Shown here: positions 33,131 to 45,915 of the stretch, piece after piece
How the letters are laid out: each line of letters opens with the position of its first letter
Numbering within the stretch: position 1 is the stretch's first letter
Assembly: GCA_022818135.1 (NCBI GenBank)
Contig: JAFMSR010000016.1
Span: forward strand, 43,583,642-43,647,641
Length of the DNA: 64,000 nt
Reading direction: 5' to 3'
From: Saxidomus purpurata
Lineage: Eukaryota; Mollusca; Bivalvia; Venerida; Veneridae
Made by a program: the position numbers and the translations under genes
The notes under the pieces: model-generated
Seen by the model: the letters and a program-made list of their open reading frames with translations, nothing else
The model's database searches: none
What the model was told of the DNA's origin: nothing

Positions 33131-35592
33131 TTAACTTCTAAAACAGGACTGTCTTTCTAAACAATACTTAGGAACTTTCTTCAATTCCACGATATGACAA
33201 TGGCTCCTGAAATGAAAAAAAAAATATCATGTGGTGATAAGAGTATGTATGTAAAAAGAAAGTTGAACAATACATGATATCATAACATGAGACTCAGTTG
33301 GCAATATGTTGCTCATCAGAGCATGCTGTATCTTATTTTCTATGAAGTACTATTTTACTTTAGAACCAGTTACTGTTACTGTTTTAAGAGAAAAGTGTTC
33401 AACCTATTAATGATTTGACTAAAGAAGCACCAAATCTGTTGACAGAAGAAGTGATGATAGGCACCATATGACCCACATTCAAAATTGGCATTGATATCAT
33501 GAAGAAAATTATTTTGACAATTTTTCCTGATGATTGCTGGTCAAATGTGACCCATGTGCTTATATAATGGTAAGTGTAGTTAAACTCATCTTCTGCAGAC
33601 ACTATATAGAGCTAATGTGAGCTATTTCAGCTAGAGTAAAAATGGGAGCAAAATCATTACACGAAATATTTAACGGAAGAGACAATCTAACTAAGAGAGA
33701 TAACTAAAAACAAGAGGGCCATGCTCACCCTATATTGCTCATCTGAGTATCAGTGCACTAGTGCCTATGGGCAATTTTGTCCCCTTGGGCATGATTTGAA
33801 CAACTCAGCACTCAGATGAGCAATATAGGGTTTATTTATTTTTGAAGACTATCAAAGTACATATGAAGAAATTGCAAATAAGACCATGTAGATTTATTTT
33901 TGTTCTGAAAATCACCATCAAACTTGCTGTATGTAACATAATGCATTAAAGGAATTCCGAAATGAAAGAGAAACAAGTCTTCAATTGTTTTTAAGCAAGT
34001 TTACTCACATACCAATGTGTTTTCCATGCGGCTGCAGAATATTTGGCTTCAGAGCAGCAGTTGTTAGGCAGAGCAGGATGTGAAAATGGTTGCGATGACA
34101 CTACAAGATGGATGCTTTCCTGAAAATTTAGTAAATATGTAAAACTTAAAATAACATAGTTACAGAAACAAGGTCTGAGTATAGCAATTTTCTCTTGTTT
34201 ACATATATCTTTCTTATTTACATTTTTCTCCCCTGAAATTGGTACACAACATCTTCTTGGTGCATCATCTTAGAATATTTCTTTTTCATGTTACAGAGCA
34301 GTGTTGAATGTTTGTAATAGACAGTCTTATAAGAAGTGTCAAAGTTGCAAGGTCAATCAGAATTCAGGCTTTGAGTTCACAAATTTACAGTATAAATGAT
34401 TGAATGTTATACATAACATTGTATTGCCAATTCTAACACAATCCGCATATAGGTGTATAGTGAAGAAAGAGTTTACTATTTTGTTTCAATATACAAATGT
34501 ATCAGTATATGGGAGATGCCAGGTCCCTGTGGTTAGCATCGAATGTGACGGCAAATATTTATATAGAAATAATAGAACAACAACAACAACATAAATGATA
34601 ATATAATAAAATATGCAAAATTAATTAGTGAAACAATTTATTAATTACATCTAGACTTTATTTACATCTATATCATAAAATTCTTCAAAACATTCTAAAA
34701 AGCTTGAAAATTCGTATCAAAGTATTTTAACATTAACTGAATAATTTCTAAACCTTCTGTTTTAAAGTGCATGCAACATGTTCTGTCATTATGGTGACTG
34801 GTCATGGAGGTGAAATCATTTACGATTTTGGGATGTGAAATGACTGGGGTATGCACTGGCGGATACAGAGAAGGCATGTCTGGGAGACTGACTCGGGGTG
34901 GGTCGGCTGCAGCCTTAAAGCCCAGCCCTGAATCCGAAGCTGGCATGACACATCTGTCAGTCTGTTGGCCTTATTCGTTTGGCGTTTCAGTGTGACCCCT
35001 TTCACAGATCTGATATTGTCACACCTTTAACTTTGAAGAACTGCAGAAGGCTGTCAACCTGTAAAATCGGTCTACCTTCGAAGTGGAAATAGTAAGACTA
35101 AACTTGCAACTATCATAATCATGATGAAAATCCTAGTTTAAAAGTTAAAACACACCTATTTGGGTATAAATAACATTTATTGTTACCAGGTACAACGGCA
35201 AAACCCTAAACGTTTACAAATGGCGCCAGCAATTCAAAAGGGAGGTAACTATCAGAATAGTAGAGATGCCTTCGTACATAAGACAATTCGTACTCCGTCG
35301 TCTTTACATACATAAAGGGGACGACAGACACCGTCAGTCATCTTCACAAAAACTATTGAGAATGTAGATCTGGTTCTGACTTCTCAAACATTAAATGCAG
35401 CTAGATTCTCTATTTTTACTTTGATTAGTCGGTCGGAAAATGATGATGGGACAGTGTACTAGCTGTACTGTAGATCTAATCAATAACGGACACCAAGTAG
35501 TAAACATGGTAAACGAAAATAGATGTTTTATCTTGTCACTTGTGAATATTTAGCATCGATGATCAACCAAGAAACGTTGAACTTGACTTACC
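33131..35592 (-). CDS. Candidate small spliced gene, 101-residue orphan protein
   Basis: Four exons can be drawn on the minus strand with proper signals: exon 1 (5' UTR, start unknown, ends 35592, donor AAAG|GTAAGT); exon 2 35058-34824 (acceptor TTTTACAG, donor AATC|GTAAAT) with ATG at 34946; exon 3 34119-34013 (acceptor AATTTTCAG, donor ATTG|GTATGT); exon 4 from 33206 (acceptor after a T-run, TTTCAG) to the TAA at 33131. Phases agree (0, then 2). The product starts MPASDSGLGFKAAADPPRVS, is proline/serine-rich, then has Cys pairs, and ends CLERQSCFRS. There is no signal peptide or known domain. AATAAA lies 56-61 bp after the stop. It could instead be a spliced non-coding RNA. Confidence 0.4.
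33727..33831. repeat. Foldback element, 22-bp perfect arms
   Basis: ACCCTATATTGCTCATCTGAGT (33727-33748 minus its last two bases is enough to see it) is matched in reverse complement at 33810-33831, with a 61-base loop. It lies in the last intron of the candidate orphan gene. Confidence 0.75.
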
Positions 35593-35768
35593 TTTATGAT
35601 TTGTCTCATCCGAAGAAAACAACAATTTACAACCACTTCAGCACTTGGAGAATTCTATGCTGATTGTTCTTCCGTTGATCCCCATTGACCCTATTATTTC
35701 TCCCTGCAAACTTGTTTCATGATGCCATGTCCAACCTCAACAGCGTTTAGAATAAGTGTAGATGACAA

Positions 35769-35806
35769 TGACGTCATAGCGTTTTCGTCATAGGGCTTTG
35801 ACGTCA
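35769..35806. promoter_or_regulatory. Two CRE palindromes upstream of the candidate orphan gene
   Basis: TGACGTCA at 35769-35776 and 35799-35806, 30 bp apart, with a half-site TCGTCAT between them. They lie 180-215 bp upstream of the exon-1 donor on the minus strand, a plausible CREB/ATF promoter. A further perfect copy at 37491-37498 stands alone. Confidence 0.4.
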
Positions 35807-38800
35807 TAAAATAGAACGTGCTACCTTTCCTTTGATGTCACTGACCCAGAGTAAACAAATGTTGAGTGATTTGATATTTTGGCAGTTTCAAAAAAAATCA
35901 GCAGTGAAACTAGATCTTTGGAAATTTCAGGTAATAATCTAAAGTTTATAATATTTTTGTATACTTCGCTATACTTGATAAAAACGAACCTGGTAGATCT
36001 AATTCTAAAGAATGCTAAGTTGCTAACCTGTAACAAGAGTGTCAATCATCAATGTTGCCATATAGCTGATAGCATGATCATGATGATAGATCTACAACTT
36101 AAAACTGTCTTGGCCAACAATGAAACAACAAGTAAATAGATCTCTATATTAGGCTTTTTTCGGTTGTTTAAAGTTTTCAATTTTAACCAATGTTTGAAGA
36201 TGCCTTATAAAATGTATCATAGGAGGACCTGTTACAGTGGCTGACCTGTTTAAGTGACCCTTTGAAAGTATGCAAGGATTTCTTAGATCAATATTTTGGA
36301 TAACTATTTTTACTTGAGTTATGAACTAGATCTAGACCATTTTAGTTTTTTCAGATTGGAAGAAAATGTGCTGACAGACAGTTTAATCATGGGGTTGATA
36401 TTCCCAGTGTAACCCCACTTTTGAGGTCATACATGTACAGTGTCATATCAAATTTTTGATTGTATATTCTTCAACAGAATTGGTTGACAATTGATGTCAG
36501 AGCTGCTGTGAAACAGGATAGCCAAACAAGGAAACTAAAGGACATGTAGCTGATATTTAGACTGTAGCGGGGTAATAGCAGTTTCGTAAAAAGTAAAGAT
36601 CACATTCAAATTATTAAAGGTAACTTAGTACTTAGTGTTTCTATTCAGAAATCGGGTTTTTAATATTATTAATACAACTTAAGTCAGTTCTACTACAAAT
36701 AAAAAAATTACGAAACAGTTATTCCTATAATACAAAGATGTTTTTCTACAATTCATTTATGAGTGGATAGCGATCTATTAGAGAGGCGTCTATGTTGATT
36801 ATTTGTGGAAAAATGAAGCATTATTCAACATAAGTTGCTCTTAAATATATCATTTTTTTGCCATTTTACAATCATTGAACATGTTATTTCTGTTTTGAGT
36901 ACATGTGTATAGAATATGCGAGATGTAGGGAGTGTCTGCCTTTAAGGGTACTGTCTGTATAGAAAGATGAGCATGTCTATTAAAGGTCCATTACTAAGAC
37001 AAAATCGAATGTTCTTTTTGATCCTTAATTGTAACAGCTAGGCGTCTTCTCAGAAGGAAAATAAGCATGCCAATTTTTTAATTAAGTTGAAAGAATTGCA
37101 CTTCCAACATAATTTCTGACTGTTGACAACATGCAATAAAATGAAAGTAGGACAAGGAGACCACCCAGGTCAATCTAAGGAAATACAAAAAAATCACTCG
37201 TTTTTCTGCAGCAGTACTTCAAACAGGCTGTTGTAAATTTTTAGAAGCCTGTTTCAAACTGTATTTCCCTGTTACAATTCCAGAAAATTCTATTTGGTCT
37301 TAGTAATGGACCTTTAAGCACCTTTTACTACCTTTTCCAAAACATTAAAGTCCCATTAGCAAATTAGATATAATTCTTTTTGATAAAAATTAGCGAATAT
37401 ATAATACTGATAGAGCTATGCTCTATTTTATATAGTATAAACCAATGTTGACACCCCTAACTAATATATATTTCGTTCATTTTTGTCGCATGACGTCACA
37501 AAATAGAATTTCATGTTACAATTGAAAACATTATTGCGATTTACATGTATGTTTTGCATGTTCACTTAAGGGTGAGGTTTTGGAATTTACCAAAATTCTA
37601 GCTAATTCTGCATTTAACACCTTGATCTGATAGTGTATCACTATCAAAATCATTATTTTCCCAGAAATTAACTAACAATATGTTAGTCTCAATGAAAAAC
37701 AGGGTCAATAAAATTTCGTGTTATTCTGAATTTCAGCAATGACTCCCCTTCATTAAAAAATCATGGAAAAGTTTTGAAAGTTTTTCAAACAAAGATGGGT
37801 CAGTTTAACTGGTAAGACAGCAGCTGTCTTGGTAACAAAAGAGCTTCATATAATTTTACATCCAGCTTGCTAAGGCGTAAATAAATATGTTTGTTTCAGG
37901 TTTCCCGACTTACCCTATTTTTTTGCCCCGACCCTAGAACATTTTTGCGTGTTAATATAAAATGTTTAGGCCTAATGGGACTTTAACCAATACTATGATA
38001 CTTACAAGATAAATTTATTGATTATGCTACAAAATTTCTGTATTTCAGTGTTGTATCTTTAACAGTTTCTTATGTGGCTTTTTTTATTCATTTCAGGTAA
38101 AAACAACAAGACCGTGAATGAAGTGATTTTTGGAGTAAAGACATGTTTTTAACTTAAAGCTAAATACTCAATTGAAAATAACAATGTTTTGTGAAGAATG
38201 AGCTGGTTTCGGGAAACATCATTGCACAATTGACCAAATATTTTTGTTGGCAGTACTGGTGATATATTAACTGGCAACAAAAAACTGTTTTGCGCCTTCG
38301 TAGATAACAGCAAATGAGTCGTATTGTCTTATGGCGTAAACTATTACGTTGTATTTTATCGATAGTGTATGTTTTTAGCTCACTGTTAAAGGTGGTCAAT
38401 CACATTTAAGCAACATTGGATGACAATTTTTACTTTTGTATATTCTGTTAGAGATTTATCTAAGGAACAGAAAGACCCATTACAAAGAGTTAGATCCGTA
38501 TTAGAAATTTACATTTTATTTACTTTTATAAAATTTGGTTATTACTCCCCTTTGATATGAAAGTATTTAAAAATTTGAGTATTTTTTTTTATTTCAATAT
38601 AATTTGTACTTTTACATATGCATTGGATATATATACAAATATCTTAACATTCTGAACCAAAAGGCAAGTTTTAAAACTACGTGTAGCTTCTGAATTCATT
38701 TATTTCCAATTTATCTTGGGTACACAACCAAGATAGGTAATGGGGGGTAATAATAATTTTTCAAACTTGCATTTCTAATGAATTCCATCTAAATATATAA

Positions 38801-39180
38801 TTTTTAATGCAAACATTTTACAACTATAATACAATAGGTTTTATATTTATATGTCTCCTTAGGCAAAGTATTTGTATCAAATTTGTACTTATGATAAAAT
38901 AACTCTATCTTGGTTGGACAACCGGGATAGGGAAATCAAATTTTAAAAATACCTCCAGTGAAAATCTTACTTGAATTAAGCGCTTAGTGAACATAAATGA
39001 GTGTAATTGATCAGATGTTAAAGTTCCAAACAATTCTGTAACATGGCCGAAATCTGATTTACCACCTTTAATATGTATGATCAGGTTTGTCATGTCTTCA
39101 AATTGATTGAAAGTGTTTGATTTTTTCTAGTCAAATAGGGTGGAAATCAATCACCTGTTTTGATTTAATTATTGTAATTT
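35807..39180. other. Anonymous 3.4-kb stretch
   Basis: Only short AT-rich frames. Two similar segments with 'GGTAATGG/TTGGTTGGACAACC'-type text occur near 38715 and 38915. Nothing gene-like. Confidence 0.3.
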
Positions 39181-39590
39181 GTGCCAGGTTGAGCTTTACG
39201 GATGAATAATTGTTCGTCGTCCATCGACATCTCCTCTGAAACCACTGGGCCAATGGCCAATGTTGATGAAACTTGGCAGGGATGTTCCTTGCCTGAAGCT
39301 CTGCCAAAGTTGCTCAAAGAATGTCATTTAATGCAGAACTCTGGTTGATATGGCAACAATTAATGTTCCTCTATTTAGTTTGTTCAAATCAAGCCCCTTG
39401 GATCACCACGCCTGTGTGTGAGGGGGGTCCCTTTTCTTTATATAGCGTTATAGGAAAATCCAAGCTTCCAATGAGTTCCTATAGCAACCACTAACTTTCC
39501 AAGCAACCACTGACTCTCTTAGCAGCAGATGCATTAGTACTCAGATGAGCGATATAGTGCCATTACGGCCCTCTTGTTCTTAAATGACCC
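39181..39590. repeat. Interspersed repeat ending GAGCGATATAG...CCCTCTTG
   Basis: Head GTGCCAGGTTGAGC and 'CGTCGTCCATCGACATCTCC'. The tail CAGATGAGCGATATAG with CCCTCTTGTTC is shared with 19726-20315. Confidence 0.55.
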
Positions 39591-39699
39591 AAATTTATGA
39601 GTTTATTTCACAAGAGCACGATGGTCCATAATTTCTGTCCAAGAAGATCAATTAAGTATTAAGTGATTATGATGTATAAGTCTTCTTCAGATAATGCTG

Positions 39700-40265
39700 T
39701 TAACATAGTTTTTTCAGCCAAAATGCTCATGGTTTATTGTGATCGTCTGATGTCAGTCTGTCTGTCAATACTTAACCTTGTATATGCAATAGAATCTGCT
39801 TATTTTCATTGGATCTAGGTGAAACTTGGTCAGAATGGCTGCCTTGATGAAATCTTTTTTGAGTTCGAATCGGGGTCAAAAACTGGGTCACGGGGTCAAA
39901 TCAAAGAAAAACCTTGTCACTCACATGTGTATGCAATAGAGGTTGCATTTATCTTTGAATTTTCATGAAACCTAGTCAGTATGATAACCTTGATAAAATC
40001 TAGGTCGAATTCAAGTATGGGTCATTTTGGGTCGAAAGCTAGGCCACGGCGTAAAATCATTGAAAAACCTTGTGTATGCAATAGAGATTGCATTTTTAAT
40101 TGGATCTTCATGAAACTTGGTAAGAATGACTGCCTTAATGACTCAAGGGTCACAAGTTATAATCAAAGAAAAACCTTATGTACATGTATCATGCGATAGA
40201 GGTTGCATTTTCATTGGATCTTCATAAACTTTGAGTCGGATGTTTTCCTTGATAAAATCATACTG
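39700..40265. repeat. Tandem ~130-150-bp unit repeat ('TGCAATAGAGGTTGCATTT')
   Basis: About four diverged units containing TGCAATAGA-TTGCAT, GGATCTTCATGAAACTTGG, and GGGTCAAA-type text. No coding. Confidence 0.55.
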
Positions 40266-40609
40266 TAGAATCGAACAGAAGATACATGTATACTTTAAAT
40301 AATTGAACGCACACCAGATACAGGTACACTAACGCCAAATATATGTGTTAGGGTCTGTCCTTGCTAATAAAATTAAGGTTGGTTTACAGCTTTTTATTTC
40401 TTAGATACTTGAAAATTGGTATTTTTGGTCTTATTTTCTTCATACACTAGAAGAAAATATTCAATAAAAGGCCTACGGGGTATTCGTTATTTGCACTTTT
40501 TGTATAACCTACACTGTTAACTTCTGGAAATAAAGAAATTATTACTGTAACAGCAGTTGTTATTATTATCATTACACTGTAACTTGTGTACACTGTAGTA
40601 TGTGTAATT
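40266..40609. other. Anonymous spacer
   Basis: Nothing recognised. Confidence 0.3.
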
Positions 40610-40885
40610 GAATATAGAGAAAACAATGAACACTGCAGTAGGAGTAATTGAATTTACCATGCACAAACTACAGAACTGTCAAATATACTGCAGAAAATAC
40701 CGTGTATACTCTGCAGGTCTGCAGACTATACCATGCATCGTTTGCAGGTCTGCAGACTATACCATGCATAATCTGCATGCCTGCAGACTATACCATGCAT
40801 AGTCTGCAGGTCTGCAGACTATACCATGCATACTCTGCATGTGTGCAGACTATACCATGCATAGTCTGCAGGCCTACAACGAGGC
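40610..40885. repeat. Hairpin minisatellite, 31-bp units, array 2
   Basis: From 40705 at least five units CTGCAGACTATACCATGCAT + variable ~11 bases, each self-complementary (11-bp stem, 7-base loop ACCATGC). The left flank (40610-40700, with TCAAATATACTGCAGAAAAT) matches the right flank of array 1 in reverse, so the two loci are inverted copies of one element. Confidence 0.8.
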
Positions 40886-43700
40886 ATGTACACCACAGGC
40901 AAGGAGAACGTCTTCCGTAGCTGCAGTAATTAAGTTGTAGCCTTGTGTATCTTACATCAATATGTGTAACTGCCGGTCATGTTGAATGGGCATGCAATGT
41001 GTAGACACTAGCAGCTCTTGTCCATTATAATAACAAATTTTACAGATATGTTGCAAGCGGCGGCATAGCAAAAACATATCATACACATCTTCCATAGGTG
41101 CAGTCAATGAATACTGACTTAAAACAATCGTCATACAACAACTACTGAATCTTTCTTGAAATGAAGTTATGTCACAACTGCTTTCAATTTGTTTTAACAC
41201 ATGGTCCAAAGATAAAGTGCATAAAACTGCATAACAACAACTTCGCACACGGATTTCGTCTATTTTTCTTATTTACAAAATTTTTCTCGGAAAAAAAATT
41301 GCGTGTTATAAGTAGTTTCATCAGTATAAAGGCTATGAGACTATAACATTTAGATGTACACATATTTCCAAAATTGATTTTGTTTGCATATCCTATGTAC
41401 ATAACTCAGATATTACGCAGATATTATGAGGTGGTAATACATGTACATACACTATACATTTAGTAGATCATTTAGAGAAATTGTTCCTGGAATACACATG
41501 TAGCAGTAGCAAATAAATTGATGGAAGACTGACAACAATATGAAAGAGCTAAGCAACACTCTATACATGTATTTATGAAGGGGGTGCAACCTCACATGTT
41601 TCAAAAAAATCCATTACTATGAGACTGCAGAATAGAGCTCAGCAATGATGGTACTCATGTTGTTTTTAGTTATTTTGGAATTTAGATATGAAGAAAGATC
41701 TAAAAAGATCTATATTTGTTCAAATTAGTTTAAGCTAGGCATTTAAGGAAACTAACAGAGATGAGGAAACCGGACAGAGTTCAAGCACCGCCTCTGCCAC
41801 ACTTACAGGTAAAAAGGCCCTTTGAAGGATTTCTACAATGGCCAAGTTTTTATAAGAATTTGATCACGTTTTTTTTAAGGTTATAAATATTCAAGAAATT
41901 CACACAGAAGTTTTACATTGTCATTACTCTTGAAATATGGTAATGCCACTCTTCTTTAAATTAACAGATATTGTTTCCACCCTGTAGATATCTGTTTTAA
42001 TTAGAACGAATAAAGCTATGTAATATCTTTTCCATTTGGTTTAGAATCAATTACTGAAAACAAAGGAACAAATGAATATTCATTTTAGCGAGAATAGCTA
42101 AACTTTTCATGGTTCTTACATGTACATCTATTTACATATGACAACGTGATGTAATTGTTTCAATGCCACATTGTTTAAAAGGCAAATACTTGTTAGTAGG
42201 TAGTTAGAGACTACAGATTTATAACGTTTTATATACCATGTAGAATAAGTACCAGAAAAAGCATAAAGAATCTTTTTATATTTGATTAACACATGCGACA
42301 GGTCAGGTCATACAAGCACTCTTATATCTAAGTAATTCATTAGCATGTAGAGAAAAGGAAAGACTACTACACTCTATTATAATTGGCCGTTTTCCCACCA
42401 CTTATAAGTTGAGATTATTAGAAGGTGGGAGAGCAAGTACTTAATCAACATAGTATAACAGAACCTCCAATTCGTTGTTACTTCCCTTTTCCATTACTGT
42501 TAATACTAACTCCTTAATAGTTTACGATTACAATTAATCAGAAGTTCAATTCTATAATCATTTATCAACTTCATTGGTTATAATCGGCGGCATGTAGCAG
42601 TTTTACTCTTGTCCGACCATCTTTAATAAATACGTCTTCTTGGTGCGTTCGGGTTAGGATTTTGAAAACATTACTGGAGTAATAGGTAGGTGCTAATACA
42701 CAGACAAAATATCAACATTGGTTAGGTTCTTAAGTTGGTGATTTATATTAGCGGCTTGACTAAAATGCGCGAACATTTTTACACCGCCAACTGTTGGATT
42801 CCCGAATATCGCCAACATGTTACATCGCTAAACATAATCAAAGTTCATGTATTGTATAGAAGGCAAAGTTTTACAAAGAGGTACTTTTCTGAGTATTTAA
42901 CTGAATGTATTAAATGCGGAGAAAGGTAGAAAAGAGGGTCATTTTGTACGGACGACTATATCGAAGCATTTTGCTAACACAAATAAAATAGAAAAACTTA
43001 TCTCAATAAAAAAATCAAATGATTCAGTCACATTTGTGAAATGAAGCGTGTTATTATTTACAGCCTATATTCTTTCAAGTTTCGGGATAGGGATGTAAAC
43101 CATAAAGAAGAGCGATGAATAATAGTTCATTATGAATGACAAAATGCACTTCATAAAAGTGATACTGTTTTATTTTGAGCTATGAATAGATCCATTCATT
43201 TCGAACATTTCAAACAAATTTATATATGACTTTGAACTAATTAATAATATATGAGATACTCTCTGGTTGAGTATCCGGAAAGCTATCTCTTTGTTCATGA
43301 AACGGAAGGTACGTCTTAGTATTGTATGTTCGTTCCTTGGGTGTTATCTCAGGTATATTAGTGATCTGAGATCATTCCGACAAATATTACATACACGGTA
43401 TTTCTCACGGTGATGGAAAACAAAGGGCAAAAAACAGATACCAAAGCAGGTTTATGCTGGACAGCTCATATGTCATAACCAGAAAGTAGGTTTACTACAA
43501 GGAACAATTTTTAAATGTATTCCTTACAAGGGCCGAGTCGCACCTTCACATTATTTATATATCATATAAAAATTTCACTATATTAAATGACTGAGTTGAG
43601 TTATAAAAAATTGAGTAACACATTTGTAGCAGAAGATGCATAAGAAGGAGAGCAAATGTTTTTTTTAGACTACAGTCAGTGATGACATGTTATTGAGCGG
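40886..43700. other. Anonymous 2.8-kb stretch
   Basis: No domain seen in any frame. Scattered ACATGTAC words only. Confidence 0.3.
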
Positions 43701-43712
43701 AAACCATTTCTC

Positions 43713-44190
43713 TATTTTTAGTAACAGTGACCTTGACCTTGAACCAAGGTTGTTGTAACACGCGCTCTGCACATTGTGTCATTATGGTGAACATTTGTGG
43801 TGAGTTATTCTAAAATCCTTCGAGGGGTTCAAGAGCGGACACGAAATATACTCATATGACCTTTGATCTCTAACAGTGACCTTGACCCTGAACCAACGTT
43901 GTTGTAACACGCGCTCTGCACATTGTGTCATTATGGTGAACATTTGTGGTGAGTTATTCTAAAATCCTTCGAGGGGTTCAAGAGCGGACACGAAATATAC
44001 TCATATGACTTTTGATCCCTAACTGTGACCTTGACCTTGAGCCTGTTCGTTTTTTCCACGGGTTCTGCACATTGCACAGTTGAGGTGAACATCTGACCCA
44101 CGTTTCATGAAAATCCCTGAAGGGGTTTAGGAGATACGGAGCGGACACGAAATGCAAGGCTCGAACCTTTGACCTTGAGCTGTGACCTTG
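43713..44190. repeat. 150-bp tandem repeat, three units
   Basis: CACGCGCTCTGCACATTGTG begins at 43758 and again at 43908 (period 150). The third unit (about 44021-44190) is more diverged. Each unit holds AACAGTGACCTTGACC and GAGCGGACACGAAAT. Confidence 0.75.
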
Positions 44191-45360
44191 GCACGGTAGT
44201 TATCAACAATAAGAAGATGCATAATGAGACTAGAATAAAATGTTGACATTTAAATATATGTTCTATTCATGGAAAGCTGATATCTTTTTTATTAAACTCT
44301 AAGCTTAGTGCTGAGCTGCCTGATCAGAAATAATTGCAATATCAGCGAATCAACAAATGTATTCTCTGGCGGAAATATTTCAGCTTTAGCAGAAACATTC
44401 CATATTTATTACCGTATTATTTAGTGTCTTCCTACTGTTGGGCCACAATATGAATACAGGTAATACTAAATTTTGCAAATCTAGAAATATGAAAAATACA
44501 AATTTTTATTTGTACGCGCTCTACTAGACATTATTATAAAATTTCTTACAACTGAGATAAATGAGGGGTTTCCTTTTGGCGACCAGGAATTATCTTGAAT
44601 AAAACTAATTGAAAGACAAAAAATGAAAATGAAGTTTTGAATATACATTCATAAACAGGATTTAAATAAACATGCATATAAATATACGTACTTTCTGTCT
44701 GTGAAGATATGCAACCTAATCTCATAATGGGGTTCATGGTGACATAAGTGAAACAGATAATGAAGATTTTACAAGTGGATAAAAGAGACAGCTCTTATAT
44801 CTCGAATCGAGATAACAGTACTTGACATTATCGACGAGAAGGTTGTTGATATTATTAGCAGCAAATGGATACTAAACATAGTCAAAAGTGCGTAAAGACC
44901 AGACCTAGAATGGCACAGTACCATGACTTTTATGGGAATTTATTCACATGTTGCTCACTTCATGTACTTTTGTACAAATTTGTAAACACTGACGGTCAAA
45001 GATGTATAATCAGGACTGAACACAATTGAAACAAATTGAAGATAGAACTCTGCACGAGAACGACACAGATGTCGGTATATTTATGACTACCTTGGTCACT
45101 ATTGTATGTAATCATGTTTGCTATGTTTGTATGTCAAATTCTATTGAACTCTTTAAAGGAAAATGATAACTAGCCATTAAATGAGCATGTAATATGCATC
45201 CTCACGACACTCTCAAATGTGCACAAACACAGTACAGTTTTTTTTTAATTTTACGAAGAATGCACATACAGTTTACCTAATTACGTATCTGATTAACCGC
45301 GTATTGTTTTGTATTAAACATTCTTTCAAAATACATTTGATTGAACTCTAACCTTATGCA
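44191..45360. other. Anonymous spacer
   Basis: Nothing recognised. Confidence 0.3.
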
Positions 45361-45915
45361 ATGGTGTTTTTCCGTCCGTCCATTTTCTTGATAACACTTT
45401 ACAGGTACCAATTTACATTTGACTTTTATAAATCTTACTCTTATAAGAGTTGCTTGCAATCTGTAATGAAACCTGTTGTTTTGGGGTTAAGTGGATTAAA
45501 GATCAAGGTCACAATGACCCGAAAAAGTATCCGCTCAATATCCTGAGATCTATATCACCAACAGTCTTTAAACTTCATAGGATAATTTGTCGTACAAAGT
45601 AGACGATCTCTTCTGTTTTTAAGTCAGTGAATCAAAGGTCAAGACACTATATGGGTCACATTTTCATATGCCTGCTACCTTCTTATGAGCCCTTTTGTTG
45701 ATTGGGTCTATGAGTAAAATGTCTAAGTAACAGTGACCCAGAATTGTTTCTGCTCAAAAACGTCGGATCTTTTGACCCACAGTCTTCTTACTTTATAGGA
45801 CAATTCGTCTTATTAAAGAGGTGATCCGCATTTTTGGTGGCATCAGTAGGTCAAAGGTGAAAGTCAAAATGACCCAAACTTGGAAATTGTTTCCGTCCAG
45901 TAACTAAAACTATAT
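45361..45915. repeat. Bivalve 'AAGGTCACAATGACCC' repeat
   Basis: Three diverged units with 'CTTGATAACACTTTACAGG', 'TCAAAGGTCAA' and 'AGTGACCC'. Same superfamily as 14661-15500. Confidence 0.55.

Noticed and set aside
40608..40920. Possible CRISPR-like array of regular ~31-bp repeats
   Set aside because: Units are contiguous with no spacers, and the sequence is clearly eukaryotic.
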